From Marinobacterium profundum (GTDB lineage: Bacteria; Pseudomonadota; Gammaproteobacteria; Pseudomonadales; Balneatricaceae), in contig NZ_BCNS01000211.1 in assembly GCF_001528745.1 (NCBI RefSeq), positions 1 through 64,000 of the forward strand: DNA of 64,000 nt. Reading direction: 5' to 3'. The position numbers and the translations under genes were made by a program. Shown here one piece after another: positions 1 to 10,793 of this stretch; positions within the stretch are counted from its first letter, which is position 1; every line of letters begins with the position of its first letter. The notes under the pieces are model-generated. The model saw only the letters and a program-made list of their open reading frames with translations. It was not told where the DNA came from and made no database searches.

Positions 1-437
1 TTGTCGGACAGCCTCCTAGGGTGCTGATGAGCGAAGCGAATCGCACCCTTTACCCAAGCGAATTGTTCCGGGCGGCGCTCCGTCGTGCGGCGGGTCGCCG
101 CCAGGTTGAACTGGTTGCGATGAGATTAAGGTTGCGTTGGAGTCTGTGCAAACTGGGGTATTGGAGCGGATTAAGAGTTCGTGTTGCGCCTTGCTGGCGC
201 GTTACTTTCTTTGCACGCGCAAAGAAAGTAACCAAAGAAAGGCCGCCCCAATGACGCCTTTTCGCTGCGCTCTGAGCCCCTGCGGCGGGCTCCGCTGAAG
301 GTACCTCCATGTACCTCATCGGAGGCGCAACAGTCCCTGTTGCACCCCTTCGGGCCAATTCGCCGCAGGACCTCAGTGCTCGCCGGCGTCATAAGGGGGA
401 ACAAGAACCGCTCTGATGTTTCGGTGGCAGTGGGCTG
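1..437. repeat. Gene-free left end with dispersed repeat and long hairpin
   Basis: I see no convincing gene here. The stretch is a mosaic of extragenic repeat sequence. A perfect 14-bp stem (GTTACTTTCTTTGC at 201-214, its complement at 219-232, loop ACGC) is followed by further copies of the AAAGAAAG motif; this resembles an element common in proteobacterial intergenic DNA. A smaller inverted repeat GGGTGC...GCACCC lies at 19-48. Short frames on both strands cross the stem and look fortuitous. Confidence 0.6.
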
Positions 438-959
438 CTAGTCCTGCGTAGCATCAGGTGCTGAATTGCGGGCCTGCTTTAACGCTTTCTTGTACTCCCG
501 GCGTCGGCGAAAGAAATCACTGATGCACTCGCTGCACTGCTGCGCCCTTATACCCCCCTGCACCACAACGTCGTGATTCAGCCAGGCCTGCTGCAGCAAC
601 TGACCATTACTCACCACAGCACCGGATTTGGGCTCGGTGGCACCAAACACCAGCCGACGAATGCGCCCGTGCACTATGGCGCCGGTACACATGGTGCACG
701 GCTCAATGGTGACGTACAGATCCGCCTCCACCAGGCGATAATTACCGATCGCAGCCGCGGCTTCGCGCAGCGCCATGATCTCGGCATGGGCGGTAGGATC
801 ATGGCCACTGATAGGCCTGTTCCAGCCACGGCCGATAATCTCGCCATCCAGTACCACCACGGCACCCACTGGCACCTCACCGGCGGCGTCGGCCTGCATC
901 GCCATCAGCAGCGCCTCATCCATCCAGCGCTCGTCAATCGTTCGCTGCTCGTCAATCAT
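438..959 (-). CDS. tadA: tRNA-specific adenosine deaminase TadA
   Basis: Deaminates A34 to inosine in the anticodon of tRNA-Arg(ACG). The 173-residue product carries the zinc-dependent cytidine/adenosine deaminase signature: HAE at residues 58-60 (zinc ligand plus proton-shuttle Glu) and PCTMC at 87-91 (two Cys ligands). The start at 959 is preceded by GGAG six bases upstream. An in-frame ATG at 1142 would add 61 residues, but that extension is only translated tandem repeat (990-1145) and lies upstream of this ribosome binding site, so I rejected it. It lies downstream of guaA on the same strand, separated by the guaA terminator and the repeat array, so it probably has its own promoter. Confidence 0.93.
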   Translation of the reverse strand: MIDEQRTIDERWMDEALLMAMQADAAGEVPVGAVVVLDGEIIGRGWNRPISGHDPTAHAEIMALREAAAAIGNYRLVEADLYVTIEPCTMCTGAIVHGRIRRLVFGATEPKSGAVVSNGQLLQQAWLNHDVVVQGGIRAQQCSECISDFFRRRREYKKALKQARNSAPDATQD

Positions 960-989
960 ACCCTCTCCTGCCGCCGCCCCTGCGCATCC

Positions 990-1145
990 TGTACAAACCC
1001 TGCTTTTGTGCATCCATGCACACGCAGGATAAATACATCCATGTACAAACCCTGCTTTTGTGCATCCATGCACACGCAGGATAAATACATCCATGTACAA
1101 ACCCTGCTTTTGTGCATCCATGCACACGCAGGATAAATACATCCA
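990..1145. repeat. Three tandem 52-bp repeats between guaA and tadA
   Basis: Three apparently identical head-to-tail 52-bp units lie at 990-1041, 1042-1093 and 1094-1145, and a fourth unit begins at 1146. Each unit contains the near-palindrome gtgcatccatgcac flanked by CTGC and GCAG, and a second motif tacatccatgta, so each can fold into hairpins. There are no unique spacers, so this is not a CRISPR array. The array sits between the guaA terminator and the tadA ribosome binding site and would form a structured tadA leader if transcription begins upstream of it. Confidence 0.95.
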
Positions 1146-1150
1146 TGTAC

Positions 1151-1176
1151 AAAAAAGCCCGCAACTGCGGGCTTTT
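1151..1176 (-). terminator. Intrinsic terminator of guaA
   Basis: Inverted repeat agcccgc/gcgggct (1156-1162 and 1167-1173, loop of four). Flanking A and T runs give a U-tract in the minus direction, 19 bases after the guaA stop codon. Confidence 0.88.
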
Positions 1177-1194
1177 GGCTTAATCAGTTAGCGA

Positions 1195-2775
1195 TCATTC
1201 CCACTCGATAGTGGCCGGCGGCTTGCTGGACACATCATAGGTCACGCGGGACACCTGCGGGATCTCGTTGATCACGCGGCTTGATACGGTTTCCAGCAGC
1301 TCGTAGGGCAGGTGCGCCCAGCGTGCGGTCATGAAATCGATGGTTTCCACGGCGCGCAGCGCGATGACGTATTCGTAACGACGACCATCACCCACCACAC
1401 CCACGGACTTCACCGGCAGGAATACTGCAAAGGCCTGACTGGTTTTGTGGTACCAGCCAGAGTTGTGCAGCTCTTCGATAAAGATGGCATCAGCTTCGCG
1501 CAGGATGTCGGCGTATTCCTTTTTGACTTCACCCAGAATACGCACGCCCAGACCCGGACCCGGGAAGGGGTGGCGGTAGACCATGTCGTAGGGCAGGCCC
1601 AGCTCCAGACCAATCTTGCGCACCTCATCTTTGAAGAGTTCGCGCAGCGGCTCAACCAGCTCAAACTGCATGTCATCCGGCAGGCCGCCCACGTTGTGGT
1701 GCGACTTGATCACGTGCGCCTTGCCTGTTTTGGAGGCCGCGGACTCGATCACATCCGGATAGATAGTCCCCTGCGCCAGGAAGTTAACATCCTTCAACGT
1801 GGTAGCTTCTTCATCGAAGACTTCGATAAAGGTGTTGCCGATCAACTTGCGCTTCTTCTCAGGGTCATTCTCACCCAGCAGCCGAGACAGGAACTTTTCC
1901 TGGGCATTGGCACGGATCACGCGCACACCCATGTTCTGGGCAAACATGTCCATAACATGATCGCCTTCGTTCTTGCGCAGCAGGCCATTATCGACAAACA
2001 CACAGGTCAGCTGATCGCCGATCGCCTGGTGCAGCAGTGCCGCGACGACTGACGAGTCCACGCCGCCGGACAACCCCAGCAAGACTTTTTGATTGCCGAC
2101 CTGGGCACGCACCTTGGCCGTCAGGTCGCTGACGATATTCGCCGCCGTCCAGAGACCATCGGTGCTGCAGATTTCACGCACGAAACGCTCGAGGATACGA
2201 CCGCCCTGCTTGGTGTGTGTCACCTCAGGGTGGAACTGCACGCCGTAGAGCTTGCGCTTGGGATCGCACATGGCCGCAACAGGCGCGGAGTCAGTAGATG
2301 CAATGGTCGCAAAGCCTTCCGGCAATTCGGTGACCTTGTCACCGTGGCTCATCCAGACATCCAGGATCAGCGAGCCGTTGTTGGCCAGGTGATCCTCGAT
2401 ACCTTCGAGCAGACGGCTCGGGCTACCGGCAAGGCGTACCTTGGCATAACCGAATTCGCGCTTGCTGGAAGTTTCAACCTTGCCACCCAGCTGCTCGGCC
2501 ATGGTCTGCATGCCGTAGCAGATACCCAGCACCGGAATACCCAGGTCAAACACGGCCTGAGGCGCACGGGGCGAATCATACTCGGTGACCGATTCAGGAC
2601 CGCCGGCGAGAATAATGCCCACAGGGGCGAACTCGCGGATGGCCGCTTCGTCCATATCCCAGGGATGAATTTCGCTGTACACACCGATTTCTCGAACCCT
2701 GCGTGCTATCAGCTGGGTGTACTGGGAACCAAAATCCAGGATCAGGATGCGTTGTGCATGAATATCTTGTGTCAT
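1195..2775 (-). CDS. guaA: GMP synthase (glutamine-hydrolysing)
   Basis: Converts XMP, ATP and glutamine to GMP, the last step of guanine nucleotide synthesis. The 526-residue protein has the class I amidotransferase domain first (nucleophile Cys86 in GICYGMQ, His182 and Glu184 in FHPE), then the ATP-pyrophosphatase loop SGGVDS at 236-241, then the C-terminal dimerisation domain ending IEWE. An upstream alternative start at 2805 adds ten residues unlike the family, so 2775 (MTQDIH) is preferred. It lies downstream of guaB on the same strand, 152 bases away across a probable terminator, so the two may be transcribed partly independently. Confidence 0.97.
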   Translation of the reverse strand: MTQDIHAQRILILDFGSQYTQLIARRVREIGVYSEIHPWDMDEAAIREFAPVGIILAGGPESVTEYDSPRAPQAVFDLGIPVLGICYGMQTMAEQLGGKVETSSKREFGYAKVRLAGSPSRLLEGIEDHLANNGSLILDVWMSHGDKVTELPEGFATIASTDSAPVAAMCDPKRKLYGVQFHPEVTHTKQGGRILERFVREICSTDGLWTAANIVSDLTAKVRAQVGNQKVLLGLSGGVDSSVVAALLHQAIGDQLTCVFVDNGLLRKNEGDHVMDMFAQNMGVRVIRANAQEKFLSRLLGENDPEKKRKLIGNTFIEVFDEEATTLKDVNFLAQGTIYPDVIESAASKTGKAHVIKSHHNVGGLPDDMQFELVEPLRELFKDEVRKIGLELGLPYDMVYRHPFPGPGLGVRILGEVKKEYADILREADAIFIEELHNSGWYHKTSQAFAVFLPVKSVGVVGDGRRYEYVIALRAVETIDFMTARWAHLPYELLETVSSRVINEIPQVSRVTYDVSSKPPATIEWE

Positions 2776-2872
2776 TCGACAGTGTCTCCACCGGTTGCCG
2801 GGCAACTAATGCACTTGGAGACCGACCAACAATACCCACCCTAGGGCCAGCATTATCGGACAGCCTCCTGGC

Positions 2873-2904
2873 AAAAAAAAAATGGAGCGGTCAGTTGCCA
2901 CCCC
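2873..2904 (-). terminator. Probable terminator between guaB and guaA
   Basis: Reading the minus strand, GGGGTGG and CCGCTCC can pair as a 7-bp stem containing two G-U pairs. An uninterrupted run of about ten T follows at 2882-2873. The position just after the guaB stop supports a terminator or attenuator ahead of guaA. Confidence 0.6.
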
Positions 2905-2927
2905 ATCTGTCGGAGATGTTACAAGGC

Positions 2928-4477
<1,550 letters not shown>

Positions 4478-4629
4478 AAACGATTAACCTCTGACCAGCA
4501 TGTATTCGGGCCGGGCGGATATCTCCGACCGCCGCTGCGCACAAGCTATCACAGACACAGTCGACAACCCCATCTGTGGTACTAATACACCCTATTGCGA
4601 CTTGTTCGACGCCTCCTTAAAATGCAGCC

Positions 4630-5982
4630 ATGACCCTAAAAGCCCAGACCCACGCCCTCTCCGTTTCCGACCTTAACCGGCAGGCCCGATCCTTGCTGGA
4701 AAGCTCGTTCATGATGATTCAGGTACAGGGGGAAATCTCGAATTTTGTCCGTCCCAGCTCCGGCCACTGGTACTTCACCCTCAAGGATGAGCGCGCCCAG
4801 GTGCGCTGCGCGCTGTTCCGCAACCGCAGCCAGTTCCTGAAATACCGCCCCAGGGATGGGGACCAAGTTATGGTACGGGCCAAGGTGTCCCTCTATGAGG
4901 GCCGTGGCGAATTTCAGCTGATCTGCGACTACATGGAAGAAAGCGGTGTCGGCCAGCTGCAGCAGGCATTCGAAGCCCTGAAACTGCGACTGGACGCCGA
5001 GGGTTTGTTTGACCAGGCCAGCAAGCAGCCCTTGCCCGCGCACCCACGTCACCTGGGCGTGATCACCTCCCCCACGGGCGCCGCCATACACGACATTCTC
5101 AGCGTGCTGAAGCGCCGCTTCCCGGGCCTGCCCGTTACCCTCTACCCCAGTGCCGTACAGGGTGCAGAAGCGGCCCCCGCGATAGTTCGGGCGCTCAAGC
5201 TGGCCCAGCGCCACGATCAGTGTGACGTGATTATTCTTGGCCGCGGCGGTGGCTCGCTGGAAGACCTGTGGCCCTTCAACGAAGAAAGCGTGGCCCGCGC
5301 CATTCACGCCTGCAGCATTCCCGTCGTCAGCGCTGTGGGCCATGAAACCGATATATCGATCAGTGACTTTGTCGCCGATCTGCGCGCGCCTACGCCCTCC
5401 GCCGCCGCCGAGCTGCTGACCCCCGATCAGCGCGAATTGCAGCTGCGCCTCGACCAGGCACGCAGACGCCTGCAGGCACGCCTCGGACAACAGCTGCAGC
5501 AGCACCAGGAACGCCTGATCGCGCTGCAGCGCCGGCTGCGCCACCCGGGTGAGCGCCTGCGCGAACGCGCCCAGCGTCTGGATGAACTGGAACTGCGTCT
5601 GCGCAAGGCCGCCCTGCGCCTGCTGAGCGACAAACGCACCCGGCTTGAACGCCAGCAGGCCCGGCTGGTCCAGATTCGTCCACAGCGCCAGATCGCCCAG
5701 CTGCGCCAGCACCTGGCTGCCCTGCGCCAGCAGCTCGAGCGCCGGATACACTACCTGTTGCACGACAAACGCCTGCGCAGCGCCGCCATGGCCGGCCAAT
5801 TGAACGCCGTGAGCCCGCTGGCTACGCTGGAGCGTGGCTACGCCATAGTGCAGGACAGCCGCGGCCAGGTCATCGACGATGCCAGCCTGCTTGCAGTTGA
5901 CGACCTGATTGAAACCCGCCTTGCCAAAGGTCGCGTGCACAGCCGGGTTACCGCCACCCTGATGCCCGACGAGAACAGCTGA
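4630..5982 (+). CDS. xseA: Exodeoxyribonuclease VII large subunit
   Basis: Catalytic subunit of exonuclease VII, which degrades single-stranded DNA in both directions with the small subunit XseB (not in this window). The 450-residue protein has the N-terminal OB-fold ([18 protein letters not shown]), the central nuclease domain with [14 protein letters not shown] and AVGHETD, and a long Arg/Gln/Leu-rich coiled-coil segment (about residues 270-380) before the conserved end LERGYAIV. It is transcribed divergently from guaB, and its stop overlaps the next start by one base, so the two genes are probably translationally coupled. Confidence 0.96.
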   Translation: MTLKAQTHALSVSDLNRQARSLLESSFMMIQVQGEISNFVRPSSGHWYFTLKDERAQVRCALFRNRSQFLKYRPRDGDQVMVRAKVSLYEGRGEFQLICDYMEESGVGQLQQAFEALKLRLDAEGLFDQASKQPLPAHPRHLGVITSPTGAAIHDILSVLKRRFPGLPVTLYPSAVQGAEAAPAIVRALKLAQRHDQCDVIILGRGGGSLEDLWPFNEESVARAIHACSIPVVSAVGHETDISISDFVADLRAPTPSAAAELLTPDQRELQLRLDQARRRLQARLGQQLQQHQERLIALQRRLRHPGERLRERAQRLDELELRLRKAALRLLSDKRTRLERQQARLVQIRPQRQIAQLRQHLAALRQQLERRIHYLLHDKRLRSAAMAGQLNAVSPLATLERGYAIVQDSRGQVIDDASLLAVDDLIETRLAKGRVHSRVTATLMPDENS

Positions 5983-6860
5983 TGCCCGCACTGCTTTCCA
6001 ACCTGGTACCCAAACAGCTTGTGTTGCCGGTGTTGCTGCTGCTCGGCAGCCTGCAGCCCGCTCACGCCGCCAGCGCCGACAGTCGCCTTCCGCAGGAGTC
6101 CCGCGTACCGGGCGGCGTGGCTCTGGTGCCGTTCCAGGCCGCCACCGTGCCCCGGGTCAATTACCAGGATGCGCGGGTACTGGTGGTGCCACAACCCCAG
6201 GCCGGCCCTGGCCAGTGGCTGGCTGTCGTTGGCATTCCGCTGGACGCCGATGCCAGCGTCTCGCAGCAGCTGGATATCAACGGCAAGGCCCTGGCCTTCG
6301 ATATCGAGGACAAAACCTACAAAGCGCAATATTTGACCGTCAAAAACAAGCGCCATGTAGACCCGGACCCGGAGGATCTGAAGCGCTGGGCACAGGAAAA
6401 GGCCGAGATGGATGAGGCCTTCAGTTACTGGTCAGAGCCATCAGACCCTGTACTGCATTTCGAATTGCCGGCGGACGGGCGCTTCAGCAGCCCTTTTGGC
6501 CTCAAGCGCTACTTTAACCAGCAGCCGCGCAACCCTCACAGCGGCCTCGATATCGCCGCCCCCGAAGGGGCGCCTATACGGGCACCGGCGCCAGGCGTGG
6601 TGCGTGCCACCGGCAACTACTTTTTTAACGGCAATACCATTATTGTCGATCACGGTTTTGGCCTCAGCAGTCTCTACTGCCACCTCAGCCGCATCGATGT
6701 AGCGCCGGGCCAAAGCATGGTCGCCGGCGAACAGCTGGGGCTGGTTGGCAAAACAGGCCGCGTCACCGGTGCCCACCTGCACTGGAGCCTTAGCCTTAAC
6801 AACACAAGGGTCGACCCGCTGCTGTTTGTCGACGAGCAGCTATTTATCGACAAGAAATAA
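5982..6860 (+). CDS. M23 family metallopeptidase, exported
   Basis: Predicted periplasmic peptidoglycan endopeptidase of the LytM/M23 family, 292 residues. Residues 1-29 form a signal peptide ending AHA. The C-terminal domain keeps the zinc and catalytic residues: His186 and Asp190 in HSGLD, His234 in YCHLS and HLH at 265-267. The preceding region (about 60-150) is the beta-rich domain common in these proteins. A role in cell-wall remodelling follows from the family; the exact substrate is not shown by sequence. It overlaps the xseA stop by one base. Confidence 0.9.
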   Translation: MPALLSNLVPKQLVLPVLLLLGSLQPAHAASADSRLPQESRVPGGVALVPFQAATVPRVNYQDARVLVVPQPQAGPGQWLAVVGIPLDADASVSQQLDINGKALAFDIEDKTYKAQYLTVKNKRHVDPDPEDLKRWAQEKAEMDEAFSYWSEPSDPVLHFELPADGRFSSPFGLKRYFNQQPRNPHSGLDIAAPEGAPIRAPAPGVVRATGNYFFNGNTIIVDHGFGLSSLYCHLSRIDVAPGQSMVAGEQLGLVGKTGRVTGAHLHWSLSLNNTRVDPLLFVDEQLFIDKK

Positions 6861-6917
6861 AGCGGCGCTTGTGGTAGCCTGCCCGTTTTTAAAATCACAG
6901 AACCGACAGGGTTATGC

Positions 6918-7541
6918 ATGTCTGAACTGAAACTGGAAACACTGGAACAACACGCGAGCTACGGCATTGGTCGTCAGATGGGCGATCAGCTGGCTCAGGG
7001 CGGCTTTGAAGGCCTGGATCTGGACGCTGTTGCCACCGGCATCAAAGATGCTTACAGCAACCTGGAATTGCGCGTTGAAGTTGCCGACATTCAGGCGGCT
7101 TTCAACGAAATCAACCGTCGCCTGAACGAGAAGAAAGAAGCCGAAGCCAAGGAATTCTCCGCTGTCGGCGAAGCCTTCCTGAGCGAAAACGGCCAGCGCG
7201 ACGGTGTTACCACCCTCGAATCTGGCCTGCAGTATGAAGTTGTTAACGCCGGCGACGCTAGCGCCAGCCCGACAGCCGATTCCAAGGTGCAGGTTCATTA
7301 CCACGGCACCTTTATCGACGGCAAAGTCTTCGACAGCTCCTACGACCGCGGCCAGCCGGCTGAATTCCCGGTCGGCGGCGTTATCGCTGGCTGGACCCAG
7401 GCTCTGCAGCTGATGTCCAAGGGTGCCAAATGGCGCCTGTACGTGCCTTACAATCTGGCCTACGGTGCCCAGGGTTCCCCGGGTGGCATCCCGCCCTACG
7501 CGACCCTGATCTTCGACGTAGAGCTGCTGGACATTCTCTGA
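6918..7541 (+). CDS. fklB: FKBP-type peptidyl-prolyl isomerase
   Basis: A 207-residue protein with the FKBP_N dimerisation domain (residues 1 to about 100, helical, opening HASYGIGRQMGDQLA) and a C-terminal FKBP domain (VQVHYHGTFIDGKVFDSS, then GWTQALQLM and IPPYATLIFDVELL). It should catalyse cis-trans isomerisation of prolyl bonds and act as a folding helper, as FklB/FkpA do. There is no clear signal peptide, so a cytosolic FklB-like role is more likely than FkpA. It follows the M23 gene by 57 bases. Confidence 0.92.
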   Translation: MSELKLETLEQHASYGIGRQMGDQLAQGGFEGLDLDAVATGIKDAYSNLELRVEVADIQAAFNEINRRLNEKKEAEAKEFSAVGEAFLSENGQRDGVTTLESGLQYEVVNAGDASASPTADSKVQVHYHGTFIDGKVFDSSYDRGQPAEFPVGGVIAGWTQALQLMSKGAKWRLYVPYNLAYGAQGSPGGIPPYATLIFDVELLDIL

Positions 7542-7584
7542 TCCGGCCCAGCCTGATCGAGTAGCGTTACCGCGCTCCCGCCTG

Positions 7585-7825
7585 GCAGCCTGCCGGGCTT
7601 GACCGATCGTAGCGAGGGAAAGGCCGATTTGAGGCAGTTTTTGGGCTCTTTTGAGGCGACAAATCGGCAGGATAGCCGATTTGCACAGCGTTAGCTGCCC
7701 GCAGGGCAAGCTACAGGGATGTAGCTTGTGCATAGTGGTTCTAAAAGAGTAAACAAAAATGACCCCTCTTTACCGAAAAGAATCGGCTTTTCCGCAGTAG
7801 ATCAGTGTTAAGTCCGACAGGCTGC
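7585..7825. mobile_element. MITE-like element, copy 1 (enlarged)
   Basis: A 241-bp relative of the elements at 17032-17197 and 41053-41218. Its ends are gcagcctgccgggctt and its near-complement aagtccgacaggctgc. The interior shares the GATCGTAGCGAGGGAAA block, TTTTTGGGCTCTTTTGAGG and CATAGTGGTTCTA. About 75 extra bases (roughly 7661-7731) interrupt it, including a nested hairpin around gctgcccgcagggcaagc. There is no coding capacity. It fills the gap between fklB and the esterase gene. Confidence 0.85.
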
Positions 7826-7886
7826 TAGCGAGAGCCATTCCCCGTACAACCCGCTCTGGTGCCGAGCCAGAGGCACGGAGTCATCC

Positions 7887-8648
7887 ATGCAACTACACCA
7901 TCAGATTCAGGGCCAGGGTGAACCCCTGCTCATCCTGCACGGCCTGTTCGGCAGCCTCGACAACTGGGGTAGCCAGGCAAAGGCACTGGCCAGTGAGTAC
8001 CAGGTCATCAGTATCGACCTGCGCAACCACGGCCGCTCCCCCCATGATCCCGAGATGACCTACGCCGCCATGGCGCAGGACCTGATCGAACTGATGGACA
8101 GCCTCGGTATCGACAGCGCCCGGGTACTGGGCCATTCCATGGGCGGCAAGGCCGCCATGCAGCTGGCACTCAGCGCACCTGAGCGCGTTGGAAAACTCAT
8201 AGTGGTGGACATAGCGCCGGTGCAGTACCCCGACCACCACGGCGATGTTTTCAGCGGACTCCAGGCCATCGACCTGTCGACGGTAAAATCCAGAAGCGAC
8301 GCCGAAAAACAGCTCGCCCCCCGCATAGAGGATGCCATGGTACGGGCGTTTTTGTTGCGCAACCTGTACCGCACCGAGGCCGGCCAGTTTGACTGGCGCT
8401 TCAATCTGCAGGCATTGCACCACGGCTACCCGAACATCAGCGCCCCACCGACAGGCGCGCCCTTTGCTGGCCCTACCCTCTTTATCAAGGGCGGCAACTC
8501 GGACTACATCCAGGCCGCGCACCGCGACGCCATCCTCGGCCTCTTCCCGGCCGCTGGCTACAAGGTCGTTGAAGGTACAGGCCACTGGCCGCATGCTGAA
8601 AAGCCGGCCTTGATGACACGCTTGATTCAGAGCTTTCTTCAGAAATAA
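7887..8648 (+). CDS. Alpha/beta hydrolase, YbfF-type esterase
   Basis: A 253-residue alpha/beta hydrolase with oxyanion motif HGLFGS, nucleophile elbow GHSMGG (Ser84) and C-terminal catalytic His233 in GTGHWPH. The order and spacing match the YbfF esterases, which hydrolyse short-chain acyl esters or thioesters in vitro; the physiological substrate is not known from sequence. It is monocistronic, with a MITE upstream and a decayed duplicate of its own 3' end downstream (8683-8760). Confidence 0.88.
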   Translation: MQLHHQIQGQGEPLLILHGLFGSLDNWGSQAKALASEYQVISIDLRNHGRSPHDPEMTYAAMAQDLIELMDSLGIDSARVLGHSMGGKAAMQLALSAPERVGKLIVVDIAPVQYPDHHGDVFSGLQAIDLSTVKSRSDAEKQLAPRIEDAMVRAFLLRNLYRTEAGQFDWRFNLQALHHGYPNISAPPTGAPFAGPTLFIKGGNSDYIQAAHRDAILGLFPAAGYKVVEGTGHWPHAEKPALMTRLIQSFLQK

Positions 8649-8682
8649 GCCGTAAGCCGAATATTCAAGCACGGTTATAAGC

Positions 8683-8760
8683 ACCGACCACTGGCACTCT
8701 CATGTGTCAGAGAAACCCGCACTGATGACACGACTGATTCAGAACTTCTTTCAGGATTAA
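8683..8760 (+). pseudogene. Decayed second copy of the esterase C-terminus
   Basis: In frame with a terminal TAA, these 25 codons read TDHWHSHVSEKPALMTRLIQ and then NFFQD. This aligns with the last residues of the esterase just upstream (GHWPHAEKPALMTRLIQ, SFLQK). Nucleotide identity is high in the last 40 bases and weak before. No start or upstream body remains, so it is a 3' relic of a paralogue or of a replaced allele. Confidence 0.8.
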
Positions 8761-8779
8761 GTCACGCATTCAGGCCAGG

Positions 8780-8836
8780 GTGAAGTACCCCACCCGCAGG
8801 AGCCCCGTCCCTGGGCTAATACCTGCGGTGCTTCAC
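8780..8836. terminator. Nested inverted repeat between convergent genes
   Basis: Three nested arms pair: GTGAAG/CTTCAC, CCGCAGG/CCTGCGG and AGCCC/GGGCT. The region lies between the plus-strand esterase and the 3' end of the minus-strand TRAP operon, so a two-way termination or RNA-stability role is plausible. There is no strong T-run. Confidence 0.45.
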
Positions 8837-8927
8837 AACTCAAGCTCCCGCCCAAAAGTGAGCTGTCGCCGCCCATCGACCGCTAAACAGCCTTAAGCTT
8901 GACAGCCCTGTGTTATCAGCCCTGCCG

Positions 8928-10187
8928 TCACAGCAACAGGGTCACCAGCTCACTTTTCCAGCTCAGCAGCACCAGGGTCAGCAGGGTCGCGATCAGGAAC
9001 GGCCAGAGGGCGCGGAAAATCCGCATGGGCGGCTCGCCGGTCATGCTGGAGGCAATAAAGAGCCCGGCACCCACTGGAGGTGTCAGCAACCCCAGCACCA
9101 GGGTCAGGCAGACCACCACGCCAAACTGGTACGGGCTGATGCCGTACTGCTGCTGGGCGATGGGCAGCAGTATGGGCACCACCAGAATCAGCGCGGCTAT
9201 GCCATCGATCACCATGCCCACCAGCAGCAGAATGCCTACCACCATCAGTAAAAAGATGAAGGGGTCCGCCGTCTGAGCCGCAATCCAGATGGCCGCATTC
9301 TGGGGAATCTCTTCAAACACGATGACCCAGCCGAAAACACCGGCCACGGCGATCAGCATGATCACCATGCCGGAGTTGAAGGCCGTGCGTTTAAGAATGT
9401 CGAACAGACTGGAATACTGCAGATCTTTATAAACATATCGGCCAATCAGCAGCGCCCCCAGGGATGCCAGCGCCGCCGACTCGGTGGGTGTTGCCAGCCC
9501 CGTGAGAATGCCACCGATAATGATCAGCGGTATCAGCCCGGCCGGAATACCCGCCAACAGATACTGCCGAGCCTGCTGTCGCGTGGGCCACTCGCCCTTG
9601 GGGTAGCTATGTACCAGCCCCATCAGGCTGATGGCGACAAAGAACAGCAAGGCCATGATCAGCCCCGGCACTATGCCGGCAATAAACATCTCCGCGATGG
9701 GTACTTGGGCCAGCACACCAAAGAGCACAAACAGCATCGAGGGCGGGATAATCGGCGACAGCAGACCGCCGGCCGCGGTAATGGCGGCGGCATAGGACTT
9801 GTCGTACCCCTCTTTTTCCATCGCCGGCACCATGGCGCGGGACATGATGGCAATCTGGGACGCAGCCGACCCCATGATCGCCGCCATCATCATGTTGGCC
9901 ACCAGGTTGATATAGGCCAGGCCGCCACGAAAGCCGCCCACCAGTATGCGGGCCAGATTGACCAGGCGTGAGGTCAGGCCGCCTTCGTTCATCAGCTCGC
10001 CCGCCAGCATGAACAGCGGAATGGCCAGCAGACCATAGCTTTCGACGGCGCCAAAGAGTTGCTGGGCGTAGGAATCAAACAGCACCGAGTTGCCCGACAC
10101 TGCTATGTACCAGAGTGCGGTGAGGGCCAGCACCAGCGCGATGGGGACGGCGCTGAACAGCAATACCGAAAAGATCACAAAAGTCAT
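8928..10187 (-). CDS. TRAP transporter large permease DctM (second system)
   Basis: The roughly 12-helix membrane subunit of a TRAP carboxylate importer, 419 residues, hydrophobic throughout, with typical DctM segments (LMLAGELMNEGGLT, SAASQIAIMSRAMVP, TPTESAALASL). The start at 10187 overlaps the dctQ stop by four bases (ATGA); a start 13 codons upstream would lie inside dctQ. With DctQ and DctP it would import an organic acid using the sodium or proton gradient. Its substrate is probably an aromatic acid given the neighbours and the shared operator-like motif upstream of the set. It is the last gene of the set. Confidence 0.93.
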   Translation of the reverse strand: MTFVIFSVLLFSAVPIALVLALTALWYIAVSGNSVLFDSYAQQLFGAVESYGLLAIPLFMLAGELMNEGGLTSRLVNLARILVGGFRGGLAYINLVANMMMAAIMGSAASQIAIMSRAMVPAMEKEGYDKSYAAAITAAGGLLSPIIPPSMLFVLFGVLAQVPIAEMFIAGIVPGLIMALLFFVAISLMGLVHSYPKGEWPTRQQARQYLLAGIPAGLIPLIIIGGILTGLATPTESAALASLGALLIGRYVYKDLQYSSLFDILKRTAFNSGMVIMLIAVAGVFGWVIVFEEIPQNAAIWIAAQTADPFIFLLMVVGILLLVGMVIDGIAALILVVPILLPIAQQQYGISPYQFGVVVCLTLVLGLLTPPVGAGLFIASSMTGEPPMRIFRALWPFLIATLLTLVLLSWKSELVTLLL

Positions 10188-10732
10188 GCGGCTTCTCCCG
10201 CCAGGGCTGGTCGCGCGCTCAGACATTCAAGCAGATTACTCAGGGCATGCAGGCTCAGTGACACAGCAAAGAAGGGCAGTGCCAGCCAGATCCAGAACTT
10301 TTTCAGCCCCAGGGTGCTGGTGTTTTCGGCATAGATAAAATTGAAGGTCTGGGCCTGAAACGCCTGCAGATCAAAGCCAGACTGGGCCAGCGCGACTGGG
10401 TCATACCAGCGCAGACACAGCCACAGCAGCACCAGGGCAAAAACCAGAATCACCAGATCGCTGAACAGCGACAGCGCCCTGCGCACCGCAGGCGTGCAGC
10501 TGTCGGTCAGCAGGGTCACACTCACCCCCTCACGCCGCTTCAGCAACACGGCAGTCGTCAGAAAGGCCATCCAGACCATGCAGTAAATCGCCAGCTCATC
10601 TACCCAGTAGATGGCATGCCCCAGGGAGCGACTGGCAATATTCAGCAGCACCAGCAGGGTGACAGCCCCTGCCAGTACCGCGGCCACCCTGGTTTCCATC
10701 CGGGCAACCCTATTCGAAATTTTGTGCAACAT
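10184..10732 (-). CDS. TRAP transporter small permease DctQ (second system)
   Basis: The four-helix small membrane subunit, 182 residues, containing the DctQ-type segment YWVDELAIYCMVWMAFLTTA. I prefer the start at 10732 (MLHKISNRV) because GGAG lies six bases before it; a start at 10747 is possible. It overlaps dctM by four bases and follows dctP by about 60 bases. Confidence 0.9.
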   Translation of the reverse strand: MLHKISNRVARMETRVAAVLAGAVTLLVLLNIASRSLGHAIYWVDELAIYCMVWMAFLTTAVLLKRREGVSVTLLTDSCTPAVRRALSLFSDLVILVFALVLLWLCLRWYDPVALAQSGFDLQAFQAQTFNFIYAENTSTLGLKKFWIWLALPFFAVSLSLHALSNLLECLSARPALAGEAA

Positions 10733-10793
10733 GGCATTCTCCTGCATGCCCCCGACGCAGAGCCCCGGAGGCAGCTTGGGTGTGCAGCGTCAA

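Noticed and set aside
50-404. Short frames on both strands in the first 400 bases
   Set aside because: They run through the palindromic repeat and translate to low-complexity Arg/Ala sequence.
960-1142. N-terminal extension of TadA starting at 1142
   Set aside because: The extra 61 codons are translated 52-bp repeat, vary in frame between units, and lie upstream of a good ribosome binding site at the family start.
990-1145. CRISPR-like array
   Set aside because: Direct head-to-tail repeats without unique spacers and no cas genes in the window.
4636-5991. 451-codon open frame opposite xseA
   Set aside because: Antisense shadow of a GC-rich gene; its translation resembles no family and xseA is certain.
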